From Hygrocybe punicea (lineage: Eukaryota; Basidiomycota; Agaricomycetes; Agaricales; Hygrophoraceae), in the NCBI GenBank assembly GCA_963556145.1, contig OY744469.1:6544767-6608766 (forward strand): DNA of 64,000 nt. Direction: 5' to 3'. Position 1 is the first letter of the stretch; every line of letters begins with the position of its first letter. A program made the position numbers and the translations under genes. Shown here in pieces: positions 23,197 to 32,522 of this stretch. The notes beneath the pieces were generated by a model. It worked only from the letters and a program-made list of their open reading frames with translations, had not been told where the DNA came from and ran no database searches.

Positions 23197-24107
23197 TGTA
23201 GAGGGTCGACGTCCCTCTGAGTCCGTATCATCGATATATCACGAATCCGGACCAACCCGATGCCGCCATTCGACTTGCATTCGAACCCGACGTAACCCGA
23301 CGTGACGTGACGTGACGTGACCCGACGTGACCGACGTAACCCGACACATGCCGCTTTGTGATGGCCGCTTTTGGGCTAAATCCGTCAGCCTCAAACGCCT
23401 CGGAGTTCCAATTCCAGGAGATGGATCTCTTCGGACTCAATCCCCGACTTCGGATTTACCTTATTTATGCATCCCCTCGTCCTTTCGGAGATATGTAGGA
23501 CTTTTCCAATCTTTTTCATGGATATTCGTTTTCCCCTCCACTTTCCTGTCTTCGTTGCTTTGCAACCCCCCTTTCCACTTCCCCATTCCAGTGTTTCTTT
23601 GTAGTTTCTATCGGCCGAAGTAGACATGTCCGAAAGTAGCTACACACTCATGTACTATAAAAACGGTCCCCGACGACCGTACAAAAAAGATACCATTAGT
23701 CCCCGTTTCCCTTTAGTCAGAATCACCTTTTGATCCCTTCAAATGCTTGTCCACGTAGATCCTTAGCTTTTTATAGTTCACTTCGTCATCTTTATCATTG
23801 TTTCCGTATATTCGTTCATCGTTTCCGACCCGACCCGACCCGACCCGACCCGACCCGACCCGCCGTACCCGACATCGTCGGCATCGTCGGGTTCTTTATT
23901 ATTTGTCCGTTTTCACTCCGTTCATCGCCGGCTTCATCGTTATTAGTCCAGTTTTACGCGGCGGCTTTACTTTTACTAACATTCCCTTCTTTTTACTTCT
24001 ATTCCCGACACTGATTTATCCAGTCACTTCTACGCTGACACCCTCTGGTTAGGATCTTTATTTATTTCTTTATATAGTTCCGAAGCCACCAAGAACCCGC
24101 ATCTACA
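23197..24107 (+). repeat. 3' LTR of the non-autonomous element
   Basis: Near-identical to the 5' LTR: one extra CGACC unit in the (CCCGA)n run and two substitutions (A/G near the start, A/G after the run). The 4-mer TCGC follows immediately. Confidence 0.93.
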
Positions 24108-24726
24108 TCGCCATCAGTAGAGGTGGAGGGGCCACATATGCAGCCCATGATGGAGATTGTGGCACCTTGATGTGGTGTGGGCATCTTTTGTGCAAAGCGA
24201 CGACTGAGGGGAGAGAATGTGGTGGAGAAACCAGCTAAGTGAGTAGAGCCCATGAACCATTGCTTAATTTCAAGTTGGAATTCGCACTTGGTTATTTGTG
24301 GACCAGACTGTGTAAAAGGCAATTTTAGAGGTAATGAAGAGAGTGAGGGGGGGGGTTGCGTATGATGCCCAATATGGTGAGAAAAGGCTGTAATGGAGTC
24401 AAGTCTGGAGCACCAGTGACGGGGTGCATTTGTTCAGCTTTGATGACAAATTCATAATCGGATTGTTGGAAGTCTTCTCCGACAGGGAGAGAGGTGTCCA
24501 TGGAAGAGACATGGCCTTGTACAAAATAAAGCCCATCTGCGACGTCTGTCTTGGCTGAAAAGGGGACAAAGTGATAGAGGATGGCGCCAACAGTGTCAAT
24601 GTTTGAGTTGGTAGTGAAACCAATGACAATCTCAGCATCCATTGTGACAGTCCTTGGTTTATCAGGGAAAAGTATGCGAGCATTGGAGAGCAGAAGGAGA
24701 CCAAAGATTTGTGCGGTGCCAGGCAT

Positions 24727-25265
24727 GGTTGAGGTGTGGAAACCAGTGTCAAAGGAGCTGTGGTTTAGGTGACAATATGGGGAGGAGACGGGTTAAGGAT
24801 GAAATATTTGAGGTGGATATGGAGTGATCATGGAGTGTGCTTACATCAAACAAAGGACTCTGTGGGCAGAAGAATGACACAATTCAGTGTTTGTATCTTG
24901 ATCTTGTCTCTTGATATTGTTATCTGAGACATACGCAATAGGAGTTGTGGTTGATGTGGTTATATGCAAAAGTGGTCTGGGGTGAAAGTTTAACTGCCAA
25001 CATTCACCATAGCAGGTATCATGCAATAGCTGGAGTGGAAAGAGATCAGCGATCCTTCTACAAATGACTGCGTTCACCTGTGTTGGCATTAAGCCATGAA
25101 AAACCCACATAGGTGAACAGAGGAGGAGAGGTGAGAGACAGTTCAGTGATCCTTCTACGAATAACTGACGTGATTTCACCTGCGTTGGCATTAACGCATC
25201 GAAAAACGGCATAGTAAGGCAGGATGTGTGGTGATCTAAAAGGAAGGGGAGGAAGGGGGGTCAGT
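24727..25265 (-). other. upstream region of Helitron 2 with a two-copy repeat
   Basis: On the minus strand a unit of about 110 bases containing TTAATGCCAAC(G/A)CAGGTGAA and GTAGAAGGATC(A/G)CTGA occurs twice (about 25020-25215). No gene is recognised. The Helitron 5' end may lie in or just beyond this region. Confidence 0.4.
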
Positions 25266-25350
25266 GGCGTGGGTATTCGGTTATGGTCGCGTTTTCGCGC
25301 GTAGTTCGCTTATGCTCGCGCGCGCAGCCACGCGAGGCGCAGCCGAGGCC
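25266..25350. other. CpG-dense patch between the two Helitrons
   Basis: An 85-base stretch with TCGCGTTTTCGCGCG and GCTCGCGCGCGCAGCC stands out from the AT-rich flanks. Its position between the two Helitrons suggests a terminal region of one of them, but no TC or CTRR terminus can be fixed. Confidence 0.35.
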
Positions 25351-25820
25351 AGATCTGGGTTCTCCTTAAGTAATAGATCATTTCCCAATCAAAATCTGAG
25401 TTGATTGATGGTTGCAATGTCATGTAAAATTCGTACGCGAAATAGTGGACATGCTTCCACACACCTCGCACGAGTTTGGTCACACAACGACCAAACATGA
25501 CCAAATTCCTTCTATGTGGGGGAGAGTGAAAGCAATAATTGGCATTGAGCTAGCACATTTGCTTTGAAACATATATTGGAAACTACAAACATAATCTCCC
25601 CCACAATTTGAGCTATTGGTTGGCATTAAAAAATGTGAGCATTGCAATGACATGGTGCAACTATGAATTTGGCTTGCTCACAAATTGGGCCTTTCAGGAA
25701 TCCTAACAATCACCCCCTTTATGAAGAAGTGGATGGGATTGAATATATAAATGTTATGTGGGTGTTGGGTTCACCTGGATGCAAAACTGGAATGCTGATA
25801 TTTAAGCCAGTTTATCACAG
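25351..25820. other. region upstream of Helitron 1 helicase
   Basis: An 11-base inverted pair, TGTGGGGGAGA near 25516 and TCTCCCCCACA near 25593, lies here. A TATATAA motif (about 25744) could be the Helitron 1 promoter. A TTTATCACAG acceptor-like sequence at 25811-25820 precedes the open frame. Confidence 0.35.
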
Positions 25821-26579
25821 CATCATGCTGATCCTCAGCAAACTCCTGAAAGGGACCGTCAGGGTGAAAGAGAGCGTGAAAGGCTGCAAAGACTGCAGAT
25901 GACATCTCCTTCCATTCGTCGACAAAGAACATATGATCATCAGCCTCCAATCATTCAGCCAAACTTTGGCATGCCATCCTCAGTCCCTGTTGACCCACAA
26001 CAACCGACTTCATCAAGTCGTCATTGGCCAGTTCCAGTGGATGTTTATCCTGGCGTGCCAAGACATCAGATTACACATCATGACAGACGAGTGGCCTATT
26101 ACCAGCAGCAGGCTTCAGGAAGAGAGGTTCCACCCGTGTCATCTAATGTGCCACCTCCAAGAAACTGGGAGGAGGAGTTGCAACAGGGATTTGAACGGAC
26201 GCATGCTGAACGGGTCAGACAATGTGGACGAACAAATCAGCAGCGACCTGCGAGGCCTACAGAGTTTAATGCTGCACCTCAGCCACCTACGACCAGTCGC
26301 TACGAGGAACTGAAGGCCAGACGTGCAAGGAAAAAGTCTGGACATCAGGACCAGTTTGTTGTTGACGACCAATGGCAACACCAATTTAATGCAGAGTACG
26401 AACGGTTGGCAGAACAGGATCTTCTTGCCAACCAGGCTGAAGAACAATGATTGCACCAACTGCGTCAGCAGGAGGAGCAAAGTCTTCGGGAACACCAACG
26501 TCAGGCTATTCTTTGAGAAGAAGAACATTGGCGGCAGAAGAACCTGGATGATGCCAAACGAATACATCTTGCACAACAG
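25821..26579 (+). pseudogene. Helitron 1 N-terminal extension with two in-frame TGA codons
   Basis: This is in the same frame as the helicase that follows. It encodes a Gln/Arg/Glu-rich, probably coiled-coil segment containing a Pro/Gln-rich stretch. Reading is broken by TGA at 26448-26450 and 26514-26516. Both sit where CGA (Arg) would fit the Arg/Gln/Glu-rich context, so each looks like a C-to-T change at CG. Upstream the frame meets a TAA at 25803-25805, so an intron ending at 25820 or an ATG at 25899 would be the original start. Confidence 0.65.
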
Positions 26580-29500
26580 TTGGAAGCAGATCAACTGGCC
26601 CAACTGCATCAAGAGCAGCAGAGGTCACATCTTGCCAGAGAGACACGTTTGGCAAGACAGTTGGAGGAAGAACATTCATTCCGACAACAACGAGAGGAGC
26701 AGGAGAGGATGAGACTGCTTGAAGTCCATTCAAATCTGCAACGTCGAGATGACCAGCACAGGCTAAGACTGCTTGAAGTGCAGTCAAATCAGCAACATGA
26801 AGAGCAGCGGCAAAGGTTGAGACAGCTTGAAGTGCACTCACACCAGCAGCATCAAGATGATCTGCAGAGGGCATCACAAGAGGTTGTGCTAGAGGACATA
26901 CGTAATCAAGGCATCAGGGCAGAGGCTGAAGAACAGGAAGATGTTATTCACGATGAAGAGGTGGCACTGGCTCAGCCAGATGCTTTGGCATTGCAGGCAC
27001 AACAACAAGTGCCAAAGGGTCGACGACCATATGTCGAGCCACCAGTTCGCTTCAGCAGTAAGAGGATGGATGTGCTGTGCTCTCACTGTGGTGCTCTTCA
27101 CTTCATCACAGAACGTCTCTCAGGGTCTTCTCAAGTCCATCCAAAGTTTGGCATGTGCTGTCTTCAGGGACAGATTCACTTGGAGCCTTTGCCATATCCT
27201 CCTCTCACCTTGAGACGTCTTCTCACGGAAAGCAATCCTCGCGCACGTTCTTTCAGGGAACACATACGCCAGTATAATGCTGCATTTGCGTTTACCTCTA
27301 TTGCTGTGCAGCTCAACATGACTGTCCTCCAAGGTGCCGGTCCTTATTGCTTCCGCATGCACGGCGACATGCATCACAATATGGGCGCTCTCATTCCACG
27401 AAATGGTGTACAGCCTGCTTATGCCCAGCTCTACATTCATGACCCGCAAGCTGCTCTTGCCACACGTAATGCTCGCAATCCAAACCTGGATCCAACCATC
27501 ATGTCTGATATCCAGATGATGCTTAATGCTGCAAACCCATTTGTGCCTCTCTACCAGCATGCATTTCGGATCATGATGGACAAGCCTCCAGAGGAACATG
27601 GAAATGTTCAGGCTCGCTTGGTCCTGCAGCCAAATGCAGATCACCGTCGCTACAACTTGCCCACAGTGGAGGAGGTCGCTGCCATCATACCAGGAAGTGG
27701 AGAAGAGGAGGTCAACCTTCACAGGGAGATCATTTTGCATCTCAAGACTCCTGATCAAGGTGGTGCCCTCAAAAGGATCAGTCATCTCAATCCTGTCTAC
27801 TGGCCACTCCACTATGTTCTTCTCTTTCCAAATGGAGAGCAAGGCTGGCATGATAGCATTCCTTCACTTCCTGGACCCAGAGGGCAATTCCGCACCGAGA
27901 ATGTCACTCAGCGGCGCTACCATGCTTACAGGCTCCACCCAAGGCTTCTACTCCACACCCCTCTTCGTGATCCAGAACCCGACACACTATTTCGTGGTGG
28001 TCGGCTGTTGCAGCAGTATGTCGTCGATGCTTGGTCTTCCATAGAGGGCTCAGAGCTCTTTTGGCTCAAGACACATCAGAAGGATATCAGAGCTGATCTG
28101 TACCAGGGGGTTGCCAATGCTGTCCACAATGCAGATGATGGTCCTGTCGATCTTGGACAAGTCGGAACCCGCATCATTCTTCCCTCTACACATGCTGGCA
28201 GCGCTCGCCACATGTTCCAGCTGTTTCAAGATTCAATGGCCATCAGCAGATACTGTCAGAAGCCAGATCTCTTTTTGACAATGACCTGCAATCCAAATTG
28301 GCCAGAGATTCAAGAAGAGCTGTTGAAATATGGCAGAGAGGTCAATGATGGTCCAGGCACACCTTTAAGACATCAAACAGCTCACGATCGCCCAGACATC
28401 GTCGCACGAGTCTTCTACCAGAAGATGAAGGCACTGTTGAAAGAGGTCAGAGGGGGTCTCTTTGGAGAGGTCGCAGGATTGGTCTACACCGTTGAATTCC
28501 AAAAGCGAGGTTTGCCTCACATGCATCTCCTCATATTTCTTCGAGGTCCTTTCAAGATCCGCACTGTTCCAGACGTTGACGGCATAGTCTCTGCTCAGAT
28601 CCCTGACCCCGTCACCACACCTCAGTTGTACGACACCGTCACCAAGTGCATGATGCATGGTCCTTGCAGTGCAGAGTTTCCTAACGCTCCTTGCATGGTC
28701 AATGGGAAGTGCAGCAAGCATTACCCAAAGACCTTTTCTGCAGAGACCCGCTTTGGAGATGATGGTTACCCAGAGTATGCCAGACCCAACAACGGTTGCA
28801 CCTTCACCAACAGCAAGGGTCATGTCTTTGACAATCGTGATGTCATCCCTTACAACCCATACCTTTCCACACGTTACAACTGCCACATCAATGTCAAGAT
28901 ATGTGCTTCCGTCAAGGCCATCAAGTATATTCACAAGTACATATACAAGGGGCATGATTTGGCAACTTTGGCTGTGGGCCAGAATGGCAATGCAGAAATC
29001 AATGAAATACAGGAGTATATCAATGGTCGTTACATTGGTCCTCCAGAAGCTTGCTGGCACATATTCGAGTTCTCCATGCATGAGGAGAGTCCTACCATGT
29101 ATCGTCTTCCTGTTCACCTCAAGGATCAGCAGACCATGTTCTTTGAAGAAGAGGATGATGCAGAGCTTATCGCAGACCGTGGCGCTAACAAGTCAACCGA
29201 GCTCATGGGTTGGTTCAAGGCAAACCAGTCACTGCCTGATGCTGTCAATCACACCTATCAGGATTTCCCCCAGCATTTCATTTGGAACAAGAAGACAAAA
29301 GCTTGGACCGTTCGTAAAAAAGGTTTTGCCATAGCAAGGTTGACCTGGGTTTATCCATCCGCAGGAGAGAGGTTTTACCTCAGGACACTTCTAACCATGG
29401 TCAAGGGTGCATTGGATTGGGATGATCTGAACAAATTCGCTGGTGTCACTTATCCAACTTACAAGGTGGTTTGTCTCGCACATGGTCTCTTGGAGGATGA

Positions 29501-31268
29501 TGGGGAGTGGGACAGCTGTTTGAAAGAAGCAGGCGAAATACAAACAGGCGGTCAATTGCGCATCCTCTTTGCCACCATCCTCATGCACTGTATACCAACT
29601 CAACCAGACGTGCTTTGGACTCAACATAGGGTTCACATTTGCAATGACTTGTGCTTCAGGATCATAAATCATCACGGAATCCCAGATCCAACAGAGGACC
29701 AGGTTTACGATTATGGCCTGTTTTTGATCAATGCCATCCTTCTTAATTCTGGCAAAAACCTCTCCCTCTATCCTCCTATGCCTCTTTCTGCAGGTGAATG
29801 GCAGGTCCAGCAGAATCCCAATCAACTTCTGCAGCAGCAATTGGATTTTGACCCATACGATCTCTTGCTTCGTGTCGACTTCAACAGGGGGCGCTTCAAT
29901 CTTGAGCAACACGCTGCTTACGATACTGTCATGCATTCCGTCAACAACAAGGAGGGAAAGGCATTCTTCATTCACAGTGCAGGTGGTGGAGGAAAGACCT
30001 TTGTGTGCAATACCATTGCCGCAACTGTTCGTGCCAATCACAAGGTTGCTCTCACTGTCGCCTCCTCTGCCATCTCTGCCCTCATCTTGGATGGTGGAAG
30101 CACCGCTCACTCTCAATTAAAAATTCCCATTCCCATCTTTGAGGATTCCACTTGCAGAATACAGAAGCAAAGTGAACTTGCAGATGTTTTGAGGCAGACA
30201 GACATCATCATTTGGGATGAAGTTCCAATGCAGCATCGTCATGCTATCGAGGCACTCAATCGCACATTAAAGGATGTCCTGGATGATAACAGACTCTTTG
30301 GAGGAATGACAATGCTGTTTGGTGGTGACTTTCGCCAGACCACCCCCGTCATTCCCCGTGGCTCCAGGGAGAGGATAGTCAATTCCTCTCTCAAAAGATC
30401 CACCTTATGGCCACACATACAGGTCCTTCACTTGAAACAGAACATGCGTTTGGATCAAACCCCAGAGAGTGAGGCATTTGCAGCTTGGCTGTTGGAAGTA
30501 GGCGCCGGTCATGGATTGGGTCCCCAAAACACCATCCATCTCCCACTTAACATGCGCATGCCAGAAAACACTGTCGAATCCTTGATTGACAATCTGTATC
30601 CAGGAATCACAGTTGGTGCTAAACCGGATCACTATTTCCTCGACCGCACTATTCTCTCTCCAACCAATAACTATGTGGATGACCTCAACCAGGCTATCCT
30701 TGACAGGTTTCCAGGTGAAGAGTGTATTGTCAGATCAATTGACAAAGTCGTTGGCGCCGAAAACATTTACCCCATCGAGTTCCTCAATGCTCAAAAGGCA
30801 TCAGGCTTACCCTTGGCCAACCTTGCCTTGAAAATAGGCTGTCCTCTCATGCTTCTTCGAAACATCGATGTTTCAAATGGCCTTTGCAATGGAACCCGCA
30901 TGATTTTGACAGACATCAAACCACATGTGTTGCAGTGTCGCATTTTGGGAGGCAAACATGCTGGACAAACCGTCTTCATTCCAAGGATTCCCATTGAGCC
31001 TTCAGATGATGCATTGGGCATCCCTTTGTCAAGGCACCAGTTCCCTGTGCGGCTTGCCTTTGCCATGACAATCAACAAATCACAAGGCCAATCTGTGATC
31101 AATGTTGGTTTGGACCTTCGTGACCCAATCTTCTCTCATGGCCAGCTCTACATTGCTCTTTCCCACTGCACTTCTGGAGATAGGATCAAAGTTCTGTTTC
31201 CTCATCATTCCAATGACACCTCTACATCAAACATTGTGTATCGAGAACTGTTGACCGATATACTTTGA
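26580..31268 (+). CDS. Helitron Rep/PIF1-type helicase, 1562 residues
   Basis: Single open frame from an in-frame ATG just after the second upstream TGA. The order is a Gln/Glu/Arg-rich coiled coil (about 1-130), a cysteine motif CSHCGALH...CCLQGQ (about 160-195), and the Rep domain with FLTMTCNPNWPE (about 565). The HUH motif GLPHMHLLIF follows at about 643, the two-tyrosine helix KYIHKYIYKGHD at about 782, and a C-terminal helicase with Walker A GGGGKTF (about 1136). Further on are Walker B IIIWDEVP (about 1208), GGDFRQTTPV and the last motif FAMTINKSQGQS. Rep nicks and joins DNA and the helicase unwinds it for rolling-circle transposition. All key residues seen are present, so this part could be functional if translation starts here. 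Loss of the N-terminal extension is the doubt. Confidence 0.9.
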   Translation: MEADQLAQLHQEQQRSHLARETRLARQLEEEHSFRQQREEQERMRLLEVHSNLQRRDDQHRLRLLEVQSNQQHEEQRQRLRQLEVHSHQQHQDDLQRASQEVVLEDIRNQGIRAEAEEQEDVIHDEEVALAQPDALALQAQQQVPKGRRPYVEPPVRFSSKRMDVLCSHCGALHFITERLSGSSQVHPKFGMCCLQGQIHLEPLPYPPLTLRRLLTESNPRARSFREHIRQYNAAFAFTSIAVQLNMTVLQGAGPYCFRMHGDMHHNMGALIPRNGVQPAYAQLYIHDPQAALATRNARNPNLDPTIMSDIQMMLNAANPFVPLYQHAFRIMMDKPPEEHGNVQARLVLQPNADHRRYNLPTVEEVAAIIPGSGEEEVNLHREIILHLKTPDQGGALKRISHLNPVYWPLHYVLLFPNGEQGWHDSIPSLPGPRGQFRTENVTQRRYHAYRLHPRLLLHTPLRDPEPDTLFRGGRLLQQYVVDAWSSIEGSELFWLKTHQKDIRADLYQGVANAVHNADDGPVDLGQVGTRIILPSTHAGSARHMFQLFQDSMAISRYCQKPDLFLTMTCNPNWPEIQEELLKYGREVNDGPGTPLRHQTAHDRPDIVARVFYQKMKALLKEVRGGLFGEVAGLVYTVEFQKRGLPHMHLLIFLRGPFKIRTVPDVDGIVSAQIPDPVTTPQLYDTVTKCMMHGPCSAEFPNAPCMVNGKCSKHYPKTFSAETRFGDDGYPEYARPNNGCTFTNSKGHVFDNRDVIPYNPYLSTRYNCHINVKICASVKAIKYIHKYIYKGHDLATLAVGQNGNAEINEIQEYINGRYIGPPEACWHIFEFSMHEESPTMYRLPVHLKDQQTMFFEEEDDAELIADRGANKSTELMGWFKANQSLPDAVNHTYQDFPQHFIWNKKTKAWTVRKKGFAIARLTWVYPSAGERFYLRTLLTMVKGALDWDDLNKFAGVTYPTYKVVCLAHGLLEDDGEWDSCLKEAGEIQTGGQLRILFATILMHCIPTQPDVLWTQHRVHICNDLCFRIINHHGIPDPTEDQVYDYGLFLINAILLNSGKNLSLYPPMPLSAGEWQVQQNPNQLLQQQLDFDPYDLLLRVDFNRGRFNLEQHAAYDTVMHSVNNKEGKAFFIHSAGGGGKTFVCNTIAATVRANHKVALTVASSAISALILDGGSTAHSQLKIPIPIFEDSTCRIQKQSELADVLRQTDIIIWDEVPMQHRHAIEALNRTLKDVLDDNRLFGGMTMLFGGDFRQTTPVIPRGSRERIVNSSLKRSTLWPHIQVLHLKQNMRLDQTPESEAFAAWLLEVGAGHGLGPQNTIHLPLNMRMPENTVESLIDNLYPGITVGAKPDHYFLDRTILSPTNNYVDDLNQAILDRFPGEECIVRSIDKVVGAENIYPIEFLNAQKASGLPLANLALKIGCPLMLLRNIDVSNGLCNGTRMILTDIKPHVLQCRILGGKHAGQTVFIPRIPIEPSDDALGIPLSRHQFPVRLAFAMTINKSQGQSVINVGLDLRDPIFSHGQLYIALSHCTSGDRIKVLFPHHSNDTSTSNIVYRELLTDIL

Positions 31269-31800
31269 TGGGGTATGTTGCCTGTCTATTATTGACTTTG
31301 AAATGCTATTGATGGCTGTTCTTAGATTTGGGACATTTATGGCTGTTCTTTGCTTTTTCTTGACTTTGTTTGGATCTCTGTGTAGTAAAATGGACTCTAT
31401 AGAATTAGATGCGGTTGTTATCTTGCCAATATTTGTTTGGGTGTTTGTATTGATATTTAGAACTTGGATGTGTTTGGGTGTTTGTACTATTGATTTACTA
31501 TTGCTTTCAATTGAGTCTGTTTTTTTTTTGCTTTCACATGTGTGACTTTAGGGCAGGCTTTAGAGGACTTGACTAAATTTTCAGTTGACCTCTCTTCACT
31601 TGAGAACAAACACTTGATCTCTTCAATTGATAACTTTGTAGATTTAATAACTCTACTACCTTTTAATAGCGTTGCAAACTAACTTTGCTAACTGACATTC
31701 AATAACTATACTAACATTTAATAGCTTCACAAACAAACTTTACTAACTAACTTTTAACATCATTAACTAAACACCGTTGCGAAGCACGGGTACCAACTAG
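31269..31800 (+). other. Helitron 1 3' untranslated region and terminus
   Basis: AT-rich with a loose repeat of ACTAACTTT(C/T)AATARC words (about 31640-31765) and then the terminal hairpin plus CTAG at 31797-31800. No gene is seen. Confidence 0.7.
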
Positions 31801-32052
31801 TCATAGAGAAGGTATGGAAACCGAGAGTGATCAGGTCCAAATCGAGCATTGGCAGGTCCAAATCGAGGGGATGCCGAGCCATTATCCCTCAGCCGCCAGC
31901 AATGACCCCGTACAGTGCTGAAGCAATATTGTTGTTCATAGTATACAAACTCTAAGTGTAGGAAGAAGAATCAAAATTTTAAGCTTTTCCTCAGCACGCA
32001 AAGATGTCAACCAACCAAGTGGCCAATTTCACCACTGGAGGTGATGAACCGG
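31801..32052. other. spacer between Helitron 1 and the small LTR element
   Basis: No gene is recognised. The last bases (ATGAACCGG) adjoin the LTR element and would continue into 34225 if it were removed. Confidence 0.4.
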
Positions 32053-32210
32053 TGTAGTAGTTGTGCCTGGTCAGTCACGTGATCAGGTTCCCACGGTTTG
32101 ACCTAGTCAGTAGCCTTCCAGATGTAGTAGTCAGTCCATCCTTCCTATCCAGTCGACCTTTCCCTCGAGTCCTGCGTGAGCCCCCGGAGTGGTACCTCGG
32201 TACCACTCCA
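32053..32210 (+). repeat. 5' LTR of the TRIM-like element
   Basis: 158 bases, TG...CA. It contains a TCACGTGA palindrome near the start and a palindromic GTGGTACCTCGGTACCAC stem-loop at the end. Confidence 0.92.
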
Positions 32211-32522
32211 ACGTGGTGATGAGAGTGTTCTTCGACTCCACGCCTCTCTCTTTTTTCTCTCGGGTTCCCACTCCTTACGACTTTCTCGCGAGACGACCTT
32301 TTTTCGGCCTCACCACCCACTGCTGCGCAACCGCGCATTTTCTCTTCACTCACGGCCGTACAACACTCAAATTACCCCCCGGTGCACATGTTCAACCCAA
32401 TAGGGCCCCGCGTCGCCCCCCGTTGACCCAAAAAACACGCCCGCGACCCTTCTCAGCACCCAAGCGGCAGGCCACGTCACTTTTTTCGACCCCCCGAATT
32501 TCCACTTTCTTTAGACCCAGCC

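Larger units (their letters stand above)
18327..24107 (+). mobile_element. non-autonomous LTR retrotransposon, recent insertion
   Basis: Two long direct repeats (906 and 911 bases), each beginning TGTAGAGGG and ending CATCTACA, enclose 3964 internal bases. The 4-mer TCGC flanks the element (18323-18326 and 24108-24111). By eye the LTRs differ by two substitutions and one extra CGACC unit, so insertion is recent. TGGAGCCC two bases after the 5' LTR is a possible primer-binding site. No gag, protease, reverse transcriptase, RNase H or integrase can be found. The internal plus strand is strongly C-rich and carries a 599-codon Pro/Ser/Arg-rich frame. It would need enzymes from another element. 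Confidence 0.9.
18008..24726 (-). pseudogene. Helitron 2 companion ORF, interrupted by an LTR element
   Basis: On the minus strand a frame starting MPGTAQIFGLLLLSNARIL near 24726 leads, after a shift at a C-run near 24350, into TKCEFQLEIKQWFMGSTHL and STSTDGD. It is then cut by the LTR element. Beyond the insert it resumes with KVIKRMALDVCDIGFPAS and ends with a basic SPSKKRIHVKEE tail near 18008. Removing the insert and one TCGC copy gives a continuous frame at this junction. A small upstream ORF, sometimes with an OB fold, is known in several Helitrons. I suspect that role from position and beta-rich sequence but see no decisive motif. Confidence 0.55.
10652..25215 (-). mobile_element. Helitron 2, old Helitron broken by several insertions (limits approximate)
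   Basis: Pieces of a Helitron Rep/helicase protein and an upstream companion frame are spread over the minus strand from about 24.7 to 10.77 kb. They are separated by a SINE, two hAT elements and an LTR element. At each insertion I checked, removing the insert and one target duplication restores continuous reading. The true TC and CTRR ends were not found. The left limit here is the MITE target site and the right limit is a two-copy repeat of about 110 bases at about 25020-25215, so both are working limits. Confidence 0.6.
25821..31800 (+). mobile_element. Helitron 1, nearly intact (5' end not fixed)
   Basis: Contains a long Rep/helicase frame. The 3' end has the usual Helitron layout: a hairpin with a GCGAAGC core at about 31774-31790, a short spacer and CTAG at 31797-31800, followed by a host T. 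Helitrons insert between A and T without a target duplication. The 5' TC terminus was not found and should lie between about 25.2 and 25.8 kb. Confidence 0.8.

Noticed and set aside
25591..25605. TCTCCCCCACA as the 5' TC end of Helitron 1
   Set aside because: It follows an A-rich context but has an inverted partner at 25516 and nothing else supports it as a terminus.
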